DNA of 64,000 nt from Nothopassalora personata (lineage: Eukaryota; Ascomycota; Dothideomycetes; Mycosphaerellales; Mycosphaerellaceae). The notes below the pieces were generated by a model. The model made no database searches. It was given only the letters and a program-made list of their open reading frames with translations, and was not told where the DNA came from. Numbering within the stretch: the first letter of the stretch is position 1; each line of letters opens with the position of its first letter. The position numbers and the translations under genes were made by a program. Below, in pieces: positions 34,300-48,500 of the stretch. Where the stretch lies: NCBI GenBank assembly GCA_033816765.1, contig CM066289.1, positions 1,302,001 to 1,366,000 of the forward strand. The letters run 5' to 3'.

Positions 34300-35451
34300 A
34301 TGGCGAACTTGAACATCAACAGCAAGGTCAAGCTCCTATCAGGACATGAGATCCCTATGCTGGGATATGGCGTAGGTCTATCGAGATTTGTGACTCGTCC
34401 TTTCACTGCATGTGTTCTTCAAACGTTCGAAATAACGTTGCACATCATCCTCCCCTCGTTCACGCCTTCCCGTTCTTGAGTTTTAAAGCTAAAGTCTTTC
34501 GCAGGTGTACCAAACGTGAGTCGTTGCGCGCATCGCTACTGCCCGCTTGTATTGAAAACGTGCCAGGCCGGCAGATATCGCTAGCGATGTAACTGATCAT
34601 GCCATCAAATCCGGGTACCGCCACGTCGACTCGGCCACTGCCTATCGGAACGAGGGACCGACAGCGCAAGGCATGCTGAAGTCTGGCATACCTCGTGAAC
34701 AGCTCTACTTTACATCCAAAGTCCCGCCCAAGGAGATCAACTACGAAGGTGCCAAGAGATGCGTCGATGAAAGTCTCAAGAGGACTGGCCTTCAGTACAT
34801 TGATCTGTACCTGCTGCATGCTCCCTATGGCGGCAAAGAAGGTCGGCTAGGTGCATGGAAAGCACTCGTCCAAGTGGTCGATGCGGGCAAGGTCAAGAGT
34901 ATTGGTGTTAGCAACTATGGCGTTGCGCACTTGGATGAGCTGGAACAATGGCAGAAGGTAAGCATGACATGGATGTCAAAAGTATACTTGGCTAAACGTT
35001 TCCATAGTCGCAATCCAAGGACAAAGCTGGTGTTCTTTCTGTCAACCAAATTGAGCTCCACCCATGGCTTGCACGACCTGACATCATAGAGTGGTGTAAA
35101 GCTCGTGGCGTTGTACTTGAGGCATATTCGCCTCTAGCCCGCGCGACACGCTTGGAAGATCCTCTGCTGAAGCCTTTGACGAAGAAGTATAATAAGACAC
35201 CAGCACAGATCCTGCTTCGATGGGGACTCCAAAACGGTTTCGTGATTCTTCCCAAGAGCGTAACCCATTCCAGGATCGAAGAGAACCGCGACATATACGA
35301 TTTTGAATTGTCGAAGGAAGACATGGATCATCTCAATACTGGAAAGTATGAACCAAGCGCATGGGTAAGTTGACTAGAGAAATGTTTGTTGGTCTGAATC
35401 AGTCTACTGATGTTCTGTCAGGATCCAACGACGGCATCACTCAGTCAGTAA
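34300..35451 (+). CDS. Aldo-keto reductase
   Basis: Five exons, 34300-34371, 34505-34515 (11 nt), 34585-34957, 35008-35364 and 35422-35451, total 843 nt and 280 residues. The third exon must begin after GCTAG at 34584, because the nearer AG at 34574 gives a stop. The AKR catalytic tetrad is complete: D43 and Y48 in YRHVDSATAYRNE, K73 in FTSK, H106 in LYLLHAP. The NADP(H)-binding end has ILPKSVTHSRIEENRDIYDF. Members reduce aldehydes and ketones in the cytosol with NADPH. Short size and the VYQTDV start place it with small prostaglandin-F-synthase/GCY-like fungal AKRs; substrate unknown. Upstream in-frame ATGs could extend the N-terminus by up to 25 residues. Confidence 0.92.
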
Positions 35452-38417
<2,966 letters not shown>

Positions 38418-39227
38418 GTCTGACCGCGCGTCTCGTATTTCCTTGAAACGTTAGCACCGCCTCTTCGATACACGGTACATGATTGTACGACACGACCGCA
38501 ATGATGTGATGAGATTTATGATGGCGTACGTAAATTTTCGGCGAACAACTTTGTGTCCGATGATACCCTCGCTGCTGTATGCTGCTTCTGTGTCCCTTTT
38601 GGCGGGGTCCGACTCGCAAGAAGGTGGCCCAGCGTCTCTGGTGAGAGGCGATGAGCTCATGCACCCATTGTATATATATATGAATAGGAAGACGACACGA
38701 TGGCGAAGTTCGAACGAAACATCTCACAATCTCACCCTCCTCTCCAGTTTTGATAAAACTTGCATCAGTCGCGGGACTCGGTTCGCTAGAGGAGCTCGGC
38801 ACCATCACCTTCCCTGCTTCCACGGTTGTCCCTGTCCCAATCTTACTCGCACCTGTTGTTTCCAATGTGGTCGCTGTTGACCTCTAAAACCACGTCGGCC
38901 CTTTCCAACCTCATCAGATCGGCAAGATGAAGTGAAATGCAAAAGGAAGTCGAGCCATAGCTCACACGTCGAAGTTCGATGGGAAGAGGTGGGTATGTCG
39001 ATCGACAAGCGCTGGACTCGAGATTTGAGACGTATCGACACGTATCGCCGGCTGCGAGAATTGCATAGGACGAGACTATGAGAGAGAACAGATTCGGTGG
39101 AGTGGCTTGGAAACACAACTTGAACTATTTGCGGCACATCATCCTAATGTTCGAACTCATGTTCAGGGCTCCTGCAATTGAATCGCAGTCCTTCGCCCCA
39201 AGACCCTGTCTATGACCGATATCTCGC
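38418..39227. other. Intergenic region
   Basis: 3' flank of the glucanase gene and downstream flank of the small secreted gene. A TATATATATA run at about 38672-38681 stands alone. Overlapping frames on both strands (for example 38386-38865 minus) have no motifs or start context that convinces me. Confidence 0.35.
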
Positions 39228-39544
39228 TCAGCATGGCCCACCGTTTGCCTCTGGAGGACAAGTACACTTGCCAATGTTCAGGTCGCAGTCTCCACAGCGG
39301 TTGCCATAACAATCTGTATCTCGGCGACACACGAAGTCGGTGCAAGATGCCTGACGCGGTTCAAGTAGTGGATTGAGCTGGAAACTCCCGGGTCAGCTTC
39401 TTGTTCAACGATTCATCCCACGGGACGTATCCCGGGCTTGTTCGGGGCTGGTCTTACCGGTCTTGTTGGCTGCGTGGTGGTAGGCATGGTCATTGAGAAT
39501 GGCATAAGAGCCAAGGCCATGCTCACAACGATAGACGATCTCAT
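39228..39544 (-). CDS. Small secreted cysteine-rich protein (effector-like)
   Basis: Two exons on the minus strand, 39458-39544 and 39228-39377, joined in phase 0 across an 80 bp intron (donor GTAAGA, branch GCTGAC, acceptor TTCCAG), give 78 residues. The N-terminus (MRSSIVVSMALALMPFSMTM) looks like a signal peptide. A PLLEPRQ segment could be a pro-peptide cleavage site. The remaining roughly 40 residues hold eight cysteines in a dense pattern: C-x4-C-x4-C-x4-C-x2-C-x6-C-x-C, and a final Cys as the last residue before TGA. Size, signal and cysteine content match fungal apoplastic effectors, antifungal-type peptides or hydrophobin-like small proteins, but the spacing is not that of hydrophobins (no CC pairs). 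Neither exon is long enough to appear as a sizeable open frame, so the gene is easily missed. Function is unknown. Confidence 0.65.
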
Positions 39545-40888
39545 ATTGATTGTGATTCTTGAAGATATTGAGAGTGATGACTTCTAGTCTGGTGGAAGGT
39601 CGAGGAATAGATGGATGCTATCAGGAAGACTGGTGGGCGATGCTGGTGAGCTATATCTACCATTCGAGCATTCCCCATGGCCTTCTCGACTATGACTCTC
39701 AGCTTTACCGCGGTGACCTGATACGCAATGACGATCTCCGACCGTCACGAAGGCGATGGCCGAACATCTCCAGCTCAGCCTAGGCAGCACGTGACGGTGT
39801 TGGTGTCGAGCTAAGGAGTGTTACATCGCCTTCCATCGACATGCGCTGCTGGTCCTTCGTGCAGTCGATCCGCTGTTGGCTGTGAGCCAAGGTGGACGTA
39901 ATGGACCTGAAAGGTGCTGATAGGAGCCGATGCCCGTTGAATGCCGTTTGAGGCGATGCTAGGGGAAAAAATGGATCTATCAACCAATTTGGACGAGTTC
40001 TACACCAATCTACTGCAGTCCACGACGAGATGACGTGAAGAGATGTGGCCGAAATCCTCAAATACTGATTCCCGGCATAGGTCATGACTGCAACACCGTA
40101 ACAACGATACAGGGCCAATGAGAGAAGTCACTGGGTGATCCTGCGGATCTCGAAGAGGCAAGGCCCAGCGTCTAAGCTCAAATTCACTGCACACGGCCAG
40201 AGCTTACAACACAAGCTGCATAGTTGGTACGACCAAAATCTCAGCTACGATGGAGTCGACATGAAATTCCAAAGCGCATTATACATGGTATGCCGGTGGT
40301 GTAGGCCTTTGCTCCGCAGCACTTCATCCTTCCTCGGACCGTTTCTTGGCAACGTCAGCCAAGGCGATCCCAACAGCCAAGGCAGGACCACTATACTGGC
40401 CGCAGTCTTTATGGACTTCACTTTCTGGGACGATACACTGGAGCGTACATTTTTCGGCATAATGTCCCGACCCTTCTTTGTCTCTCCCTGTGGGTACGTT
40501 AGATTGCCGTGGCTGCTTCGTGCTATCTACCTCTACTGAAATGTACTCATGGCTCTATTCCAGTGTCATGCTTGTATCCCATAGGCTATCAGTATATGCT
40601 TCAGCTTCCTGCAGTTGCTCATAGCGCGCCATTCTAGGCAACAAGCAAGGCCTCATATGTGCGGCTACCATTTCGGAGACTCAGAGAACCAACAAGGTCC
40701 ACCGAAAGGTTGACACTCAGCACAAGGAACCACTGGACCACTCAAGCCGAGTTGTCGGAGTCTTTCCAGCGCCGATGGGGATTCACCTCAAGGTCGTGTA
40801 GCTCTCAGCCCGAAGACTTTCCGCAGGCATTCCATGGGACGGGATGTCACATCAGACCAGCAGGATTCGTATGGTGCCACAAAAAGGC
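39545..40888. other. Intergenic region of about 1.3 kb
   Basis: Upstream region of the small secreted gene (to the left) and of the RNase-like gene (to the right), thus a divergent arrangement. A 134-codon plus-strand frame at 40135-40539 has no recognisable motif or signal and is not accepted. No repeats or RNA genes are seen. Confidence 0.35.
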
Positions 40889-40894
40889 TATAAG
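40889..40894 (+). promoter_or_regulatory. TATA box of the RNase T1-like gene
   Basis: TATAAG lies 90 bp upstream of the ATG at 40979, a normal distance for a fungal core promoter. Use is inferred. Confidence 0.45.
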
Positions 40895-40978
40895 AGCACC
40901 GCGGAATCCAAATGAGACCTCAAGCATCACTGAACCTCAAGGACCGCACTGCCATCAAATTGATCTTCTCGAACAATC

Positions 40979-41672
40979 ATGCTGTACTCATCGCTATCTG
41001 TCCTTGCGCTGGTCAGTGTCGTGGCCAGTGCCAACCCCATCCTCCTTGACAAGCGGGCACAAGTGACCTGCGGTTCCGGTATGCTATAAGATCATGGCTT
41101 CATTCAACTACCAGGACGATGTAATTGACTCTGCCATTCCAGCCCCATATTACTTTTCCACTTCTGCCCAGAACAAAGGGTATGGATTGATCAATCAAAC
41201 CACACCAAAAATAAGCTAACATCCTCCAAGTTAGGATGATGCTGAAGGACACTTGAACGCGCTCCCGCCAACGACGGTGAAGGGTGCAGCCAATGCACAA
41301 GGAGAGCAGAGTAAGCAACATCTCGCATGCTCGAACCACAAATTGTTTGTACTGACCAACCTCGCAGCGGAATGTAAGTAGTCTTCAGCGGAAAGTGCAT
41401 CCAGGTACAGGACAGCATTAACGTCCCACGTCTCAGATCCCCACTACTATGGCAATAGCGATGGGATCGTTTTCCCAGTTGCTGAATGCAACAGCAACAT
41501 CAGGCAGCTGGACGTGTACCCGGTGTTCATTGGAGGCGAGACGTTGACCGATGGCAAAAAGGTGAACCTGGACCGGGTAGTGATCGCTGAGAAGAATGAT
41601 GGATCGCTTGTCAGATGTGGACTCATCACCCACAGAGGGTTGTCGAACAACGCTTTCCAGCTGTGCAAGTAG
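40979..41672 (+). CDS. Secreted RNase T1/N1-fold protein, probably non-canonical
   Basis: My best model has five exons: 40979-41078, 41172-41179 (8 nt), 41235-41310, 41368-41373 (6 nt) and 41437-41672; total 426 nt, 141 residues. A signal peptide (MLYSSLSVLALVSVVASA) and a Kex2 site DKR precede the mature chain. RNase T1-family landmarks follow: CGS near the start, YPHYYGNSDGIVFPV (Tyr and His of the active site), LDRVV (Arg) and CGLITHRG (His). The spacing from CGS to YPH, 30 residues, fits the family when both micro-exons are used. The position normally held by the catalytic Glu, just before the aromatic-Pro of the YPVF strand, is Val here. The protein may therefore be inactive or altered in activity. 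The first intron could instead end at 41142, but then no frame continues. Confidence 0.75.
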
Positions 41673-42013
41673 AGGAGTGCCTGATCACCCGGTTCTTCGA
41701 AGTATGGTGGAGGGAGTTCACGAGTGCAGATAGAAGCTATAGAAGATTTGGGATACTGTGCTAGTTCTCTGTGTCCCACTTTTGCTGCTTAAGGTATCCA
41801 AGTCTTCGTTGGTAGCCACCTCCATCACGTTACAAGATATGATAAGAATCAATTGCCCGTGGTGTGCACGTAGGCATGACCTCACGGGAGAAAATACTTG
41901 AAGCAACGTCATGAGCGTATTTTTGCGTGCATGTGAAACTGAATCCTGCAGGAAGCCAACGGGCCAGCTGCATTGCACGTGGAGACTATGACGAGCTGCT
42001 GGCAACGTACATG
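41673..42013. other. Intergenic region
   Basis: 3' flank of the RNase-like gene and promoter of the DUF3632 gene. Nothing coding is seen. Confidence 0.35.
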
Positions 42014-42020
42014 TATATAA
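42014..42020 (+). promoter_or_regulatory. TATA box of the DUF3632 gene
   Basis: TATATAA lies 65 bp before the ATG at 42079, followed by a CT-rich leader ending CTTTCTTTTCCAAC. Use is inferred. Confidence 0.5.
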
Positions 42021-42078
42021 CGATCGATTCCTGCCTCTTCTCAGCACGCCGGAGTCGCATGCTTCTTTCTTTTCCAAC

Positions 42079-43000
42079 ATGTCCGCCACCGATGCCTCGT
42101 CTGAACGCACAGAGCGTTTGCGCCGGCTATATAACGCAAATCTGTCCGCCCCAGCATGCGCATCAACAACAGCTCAACTGGTCGCCATAGTCGACGACGC
42201 AATATTGCTGTTAAAAGAGACGCCGAAAGCCGCAGCCGAAAAAGCAGCTTCACTCATACAGCGCGAGAAAGAACCGGAGAAAGCCTACCAGCAGCTCCTG
42301 AACTTCCCTCACTGCGCCGCCGTCCAGCTTGAGGATGAGATCAACCTGCAGAAGCTCGTTGATTTCATGACAGCACTCGCAAATCTTCCAGATGCCATCA
42401 ACCAGTCATCCGAGCCCATGATCGCGGAGACCTGCAATCCAGAGGTGGAAGGAGGAATTCTGACGTTTCAGCCCGGAGAAGCCATCGTATTCGAGAATGG
42501 CGTCCTGTGGAAGGACTTGCCGGACTGGTCCATGATGATCACTGAGACGCATCAAGGTTGGTCGATATCGCGAGCTCTTCCTGACATTACTGACGACGAA
42601 AACAGGACCAGAGCAATGGCTCATTAAACACCGCGGCAAAGACGACGAAGCAACAGCAAGGCAGAAATGGAAGAACTTCAACACATACCTCGCCCTCTTC
42701 GTCGCCAGTCCCGAGGCTCGAGCTACTCCCGCTCTGTCTCATCTCTCATGGCTAGGTCTGAAGACTTTGGCGGTTATCCTTGAGAGTGCGCAAGATGCAT
42801 GGAATTTCCACGAGGAGTTGTGGACGCCTGCTGGGAAGCAGTGGATGCGGATTGCGGGTGATGAGCTTGCGAGGGTGTGTGCAGGTGGTCAGCAGAAGTA
42901 TCCCCCGGGCGAGTTGTGGAAGGCGGAGGGAGGAGGCGATGTTTGTGACGAGGAGAGGTTCGCCTTTTGGAAGAAGAGGGCGGGGCAGAAGGGGTGGTGA
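42079..43000 (+). CDS. DUF3632 family protein
   Basis: Exons 42079-42556 and 42606-43000, joined across a 49 bp intron (branch ACTGAC, acceptor AACAG), give 290 residues. The family pattern is a helical N-terminal region followed by LWKDLPDWSMMITETHQGP, a RQKWKNFNTYLALFVASP segment and LGLKTLAVILESAQ. No signal peptide or membrane segment is present, so the protein is likely cytosolic. DUF3632 proteins are numerous in Pezizomycotina and have no known activity. The N-terminus is Ala/Glu-rich. The C-terminus is basic and ends KKRAGQKGW. Confidence 0.8.
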
Positions 43001-43903
43001 TGAGGTCTGTTTGCAGATGACCGCGTTACTTTTTCATATCAAAAATCGAAGGCTACTGGCAACATGACATGTCTATGGTCCATTAGGTCAAGTGGTACAG
43101 CAGGGCCCAGGCCCGATCTTACCGGTGGAATGTGGACATGCGGGGTATGGTGTGTCAGAAGTTTGTATCAGTAGCACCACGAAACGATGGTGAGGTTCAA
43201 ACAACAATCTGACCATGTTCACTTTAATTCGTATAGACTTAGGATCCGGAGTTCCTCAGCACGTGGATGGAGGATATCGGTGACATGACAGGTGCTTGTC
43301 TATGGCGTGGATGTGCATCGGAACTCTGCCAAACACCTCTGGTTCATCTCATCCTTCCTCATCCTTCCTCATAATCATCAGCTCCACCCACTCACTGCGC
43401 ATCTGATCGAGGGCAGGCTGATGATGATGATGATGATGATGATGAGATTTGAAGGATGCTCGTGCGGGCCATCCCTTTCTACCGAGATTGTTCGGTGTCT
43501 TGACTAAAGGGAGCTGGTCACTTTCCAGCCAAATGACTCTGCCGACACGCCAATGGCGTCTGTAGGCTGCGCCTATGGACGGAGAGTTATGCCTGTGGCC
43601 ACAATAATCAGCCTGGCGCGCAGTCGATGGGTGCGGCAGCTCGCCTGAGGATGCGCGCCATATGCCATTTAATCAAGCCTCAACAGCTGAGCGGGTGCCC
43701 CCCTTGCGGAATCATTTTCTGCGAGCCAGACAGACCATGTGCCTCGCTATGTAGAGAACGCTGTCCTTGCTCAGCCCACCTGAAGGGTTCCTCTTTTGGA
43801 CTGTGTAGAACCGCTGGTCGTTCGCGATATCTAGGCGATATTCTCGTCTTCTGCCACAGCCATTCATTACCAACCACGCTCATTAACCAAGACATCAATC
43901 AAC
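43001..43903. other. Intergenic region with microsatellite
   Basis: Between same-strand genes. It contains a TCATCCTTCC direct repeat (about 43349-43372) and the (ATG)8 repeat listed separately. The 3' end is the CA-rich leader of the Kre9-like gene. No exon is seen. Confidence 0.4.
43421..43444. repeat. (ATG)8 trinucleotide microsatellite
   Basis: Eight perfect ATG units in non-coding sequence. A simple repeat likely to vary in length among isolates. Confidence 0.9.
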
Positions 43904-44933
43904 ATGTCCGACTTCAGCTACTTCTCGCTCTTCACGGCCGCTCTGGCTTGCTTTGCGCCTCTCGCCGCAGCCTACACCAAGCCAGTGGGCGCGGAGCCCA
44001 AGGGCAACCCAATCTCGCAGCCAGGCTTGAACACCATCGTCCAGGCCGGCACCAACTTCACTATCGTATGGGAGCCAACAACTAGGGGAACCGTCACTCT
44101 GGTTCTACTCAAGGGCCCTAGCACCAACGCTGTTCCACAATACCCAATTGTCGAGAAGACCGAGAACGATGGTACCTACGTCTGGCAGGTCAAGGACGAC
44201 CTCGAGCCATCTGCGGACGGTGTCGCCCAGGGCTACGGCATTGAGCTGATTGATGACGCTACCGGCCAATACCAGTACACCACTCAGGTATATCTCACTA
44301 TCATGATATGAGCATCCGTCGAGGAAGGCGCGCACTTTCCTCGACTTTGCCACCCAAGTCCGCATCACATGGCTAACGTATTCCACAGTTCGGCATCTCC
44401 AACCCCAACTACAAGAATGGCAGCGCGTCCAGCAGCTCGCTGTCCGCCAAGACAACCACGTCCGCCGACGACTGCAACATGCAGTCTCAGACCGAGACCG
44501 CAACCGCAACCGCCACCTATTACACGGACTTCACTACCTGTAAGCACGCTTCTGAGAGCTTCTCCATCTGTACCTGAACTAACAACAAGCCTAAGACTGC
44601 CCTGAGCCAACTGTCATCACCGTGGACAACCAGACTTACACTGTCACAGCCGCCACCACCCTCACAATCACCGGCTGCACCCAAACAGTTTACCCAACCA
44701 GCTACACGCAGCCATCACTCGGCACCGGCACCGGCAACGCCTACTCATCCCAGAACGTCACCATGGTCGCTCCAACCGGCTACGTTCCCAAGGTCACCAC
44801 CACCGCACCCACCTACAACATACCATCCGCCAGCTCGAGCACCCCAGCACAGCAGACCGGCGCTGCATCGACCGTTGCAGGCGGCGTCTTTGGCGCTGTC
44901 CTAGCAGCTGGCCTTGCCGTTCTCGCCATGTAA
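43904..44933 (+). CDS. GPI-anchored Kre9/Knh1-like cell-surface protein
   Basis: Three exons, 43904-44287, 44389-44539 and 44596-44933, give 290 residues. A signal peptide (MSDFSYFSLFTAALACFAPL) is followed at about 30-130 by an Ig-like Kre9/Knh1 N-terminal domain: NTIVQAGTNFTIVWEPTT, TVTLVLLKGPS, GTYVWQVKDDL and YGIELIDD. A Ser/Thr/Ala-rich stalk then carries CPEPTVITVDNQTYTVTA. The C-terminus (GGVFGAVLAAGLAVLAM) is a hydrophobic GPI-attachment signal preceded by small residues. Such proteins sit in the plasma membrane or wall and are linked to beta-1,6-glucan or wall assembly; the exact role is not established. Two N-glycosylation sequons are visible in the stalk. Confidence 0.88.
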
Positions 44934-45003
44934 TTTGGGTAAGAGAAGTTTTGGTATAGGTCACGCATGCATTACATCTGAGAATCCGGATTGATGGGGA
45001 ATT

Positions 45004-45035
<32 letters not shown>

Positions 45036-45519
45036 TCACTCTGAGGCTGTTCTTAAATCATGATTCCAGCGTGAAGTTTCGCGGCTCAAATGGCGAAGAA
45101 CTATTGATTAGGACTAGTCGCCGGCTGTCACTTCTCACGTGTATAGTATGAGCATACGACGGCCTTTGTTCCTCATGTCAACTTGTGCACTGGAGGGTTC
45201 GTCCATTCTCAACCTCAGCGTGACTTTTTCGGGTATCTTCGAAAATGGGCCGAACATCTAAGAGAACGACTGAGCCCCTGTAAGGCTGTTGACTATAACA
45301 ACGCCTTACACATATTGCCACATCTCGTATCTCGTATTAGTGTACCGGCTGGTCTGGTCGCTTAGCGTGAACGATGCATTACTCGGCAGCTACTAGATCA
45401 TCATGATGATTTCATTCTCAGCTTATGCTATCAAGGGTATCGTCTCAAAGTCTACAATGCAACAGCACAGCAGAGTTATAGAAGCCTGAACCGTCATCCC
45501 TGTCGTCACGCAGAGTCGC
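44934..45519. other. Convergent intergenic region
   Basis: The space between the Kre9-like gene and the glucosyltransferase gene, which end towards each other. Contains the dinucleotide repeat listed separately and no gene. Confidence 0.4.
45005..45040. repeat. (CT)n(CA)n compound dinucleotide repeat
   Basis: About nine CT units followed directly by about eight CA units, slightly broken at the end. A compound microsatellite in a 3' flank. Confidence 0.85.
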
Positions 45520-48500
45520 TCACGACCCAGATGCCTCGCCCTGCTGTCCATGGCCGGATAGCATACTTAACTTCAACGCCCTCTGCAACTCCTCATCGTC
45601 TTCATCGTTCACCTGAGTCGGCGGCGCTTTGACCTTCTTCCGATTCTCTTCCTCTAGCAAACTCTGTTTCTTGATATACTCCATCACAATCCTCTCCTCG
45701 TCCTGTTCTTGCGAGGTCTTCTCAGTCCTTCCAGATTTCTCACTATGCTGACGCTCAAACTCTTCTTGAGTCGTGCCGGCGAGATGACCTGGGTCATAGA
45801 CTGGAGGTTCGTCTGCTGGCAGCGTGGCTTCTGAGACTGGTGACTGGACCATCTGCTCGTCGTCGCTGTCTTGCCAGCCTCGCTGTTCTCGGAGACTTTG
45901 GACAAGGGCACGCTCGAGCTCGGTGTCGTGGCGTTGGCTTTCATGATGGTGGCGCTCTGCTTCGGCTGCGGACTCGGCCATTGCTCGTCGCATATCTTCA
46001 TCGTCGTCATTCTCTACTGCTCTGGCAGCGCGACTTCGTTGAACCTCGTGCATGTTCGTTCTCATGCCTTCTGCCACCCGGGCGTCTTCTTCTGCATCTC
46101 CATGGGAAGTCGCTAACACCGATTGTCTGATGGCTTCCTCGAGTGCGCGCTCTTCTGCTAGGCGATACTGGTCTGCTTGAGCAGAACTCGATGATTGCTG
46201 TATACCCATGGCAAGCATAGCGTCCTCCGGGTTATCAAGACTGCGTGTCTTTGCCGATGTCCGGCTGTTCGTCCGGCTTCGACCAGTCTTCTCGTCCTTG
46301 CCACACTTACGACCCTCCAACCAGGCCTCCTTCTTCTTCATTTGCTCATCCAGAATATCTCTCACAAGTTCATCAGGGTTTCGCTTCTTCTTAAGATTCT
46401 TCTGCAATACCTTCCACCTCATGATGATATCCTGCTTCTCCTCGATGGACGCCTGCTGGTATTCGTCAAATCCTTGTGCAGTTCGGGCAGCGATGATATA
46501 GTTCTGGACGCTGGAGCCGAATTGCTTTTGTACTTCCTTGTAGATGCCCTTCATGGTATAGCCCGGGATGGCGAAGAAGGCGGCACCAGGCTTGAGTGCG
46601 ATGCCACCTATGCCCTTGCCAATACCCTTGAAGAAGCCGGCTGCGCCCTCTTTCGCCGCACCTTTGACAGGTTGACTGACTAGACCAGTGATACCGTCAT
46701 ACATGCCAAACCCAAACTCTTTGGTGGCTGCTCTCAGCCCAGACCTGAGGTCCGTGACTTTCTCTGATGGCCGCACGGTCGTGTCGCCATAAAGCTTGGG
46801 TGCATTGCGAAAGCCCTTCGACAGATTCATCGTGAAGTCCATGGGCGATTTCAGGCCAGCGCCGATAATACGGTTTACACCTTTGCCGGTGTCCGTGGCT
46901 GTCTGCATGATACCACCTGCATTGGACGCAAAAGATCCCTCTGGACTAGGCTTGCGGCTGTTAGACCGTGATCGAGGTCGATTGCCACCACCGAGCTGAC
47001 CACTGAGTGCGTCTGCCATCGAAGACGACCTCGAGCCCGAACCAGGCGAAAGTGGGCCAGCATTGAGCTTCGCTAGTGACTCGTTCACGTTGAAACTAGA
47101 GCCCTTTCGACTCGATGGTTCTGATGTTGTCTCGCTGAATACCGCCGCGTCGCCAATGCTTCGTGGTGTGAAACTGCCCGAAGGTGAAGAAGATCCATGT
47201 CTCCCAGTACCTTCAGATGGTCGGCCATCAAGACCCGATCTTGTGGAATCGCTTGGACTGTCTGAGCGTTCAGGCTGCTTACCCTTGCCTTCAGCTGCCT
47301 TCGCCGCTTGCGCTTTGGCCTTGTTGGCCTTCGACTCTGGGTGTATGTTCAATGCTTTCAGTGTTTCGATGGGAAAGTCGGCTACACCAAGCATCATGGT
47401 ACTCATGGTTCCGATCAATGCTGTCGCACCACCAGTGATGGGGTCCCATGGCCCCTCATCAGTCTCGTACTCCCTTGCTCTGAACAGCTTTAGATCGTTG
47501 AAGTCGAGCAATCCTTCTTGAGCCAGTGTACATGCGGCCAGAGCACTGAGTCGAGCTTGCGTGCGCTTAATGCGCCACACAGCCGGGCGCGAAGGCGCTA
47601 AGCTACATCTGAGCTTGTCGACGTCCAAGAACTGGTGGAAGCTTTGAGCGCCGACTTCACTGCCATTCTCGCGAGCAGCCTTGTCAGCAAGCTCGCGTGC
47701 CCGCTCTAGGCTTTGTGGTTCCAGGCACTTCTGAATGCCCTCCGCGAGATTGGCAGCCGTGAGCTGCTTGTGAGGAATAGGCTCTGGACCAGCACCTGCT
47801 CGGGCGACCATTGCACCCCAGAAGGGCTGGTCTCCGAAGAAAGGCACTACCAGCGTAGGACGTCCGGCAGTGATACCAGCCGCTGTTGTGCCTGCGCCAC
47901 CGTGATGCACAACGCATGATACTCGTTTGAACAGCCAGTCGTGCGGGCAGTTCCCAAGCATGAAGACGTTGTCGGGCTTGCCCAGCTCATCAGCACCTAC
48001 ACCTCCCCAGCCTTTGGATATCAACGCTCGTTGGCCAGATTTCTCCACTGCTTCGAAGATCATTCTTGTCATGCCGGTCGGATCATCAAGCACAATCGAG
48101 CCGAAGCCGATGTAGACGGGCGGAGGCCCTGCATCCAGGAAAGCCTTTAGATCCGGGTCAGGCGTATAGTTCGAAGCGAGATCAAGAAAGAAGAAACCAG
48201 AGATGCTAATGTTCGCTCCCCAGTCCTTCGGTTTCGGGATCAGCGCAGGCGACCAGCAATACGTATGCGGTACGCGCAGTCGTTGTAACATGCCTGGTGC
48301 CCACATCAAGCTTATCGCATCAAGACCCAGACTCCGCTGTCGGAAGCGATTGATGATGTCCCCAAGTCCTTGCCACGTGAGCATATCCACAAGCGCATAC
48401 GAGATGTAGTTTGTCAAGTGCGTATCCGCATTCGATGACTGAATGTTCGCAAGTGGATGGGGGAAAGCTTGCGTGGGCGAGTAAGGCATAGTGAACATAA

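Noticed and set aside
40135..40539. 134-codon plus-strand frame between two secreted-protein genes
   Set aside because: No signal peptide, domain motif, splice support or promoter; composition resembles non-coding frames nearby.
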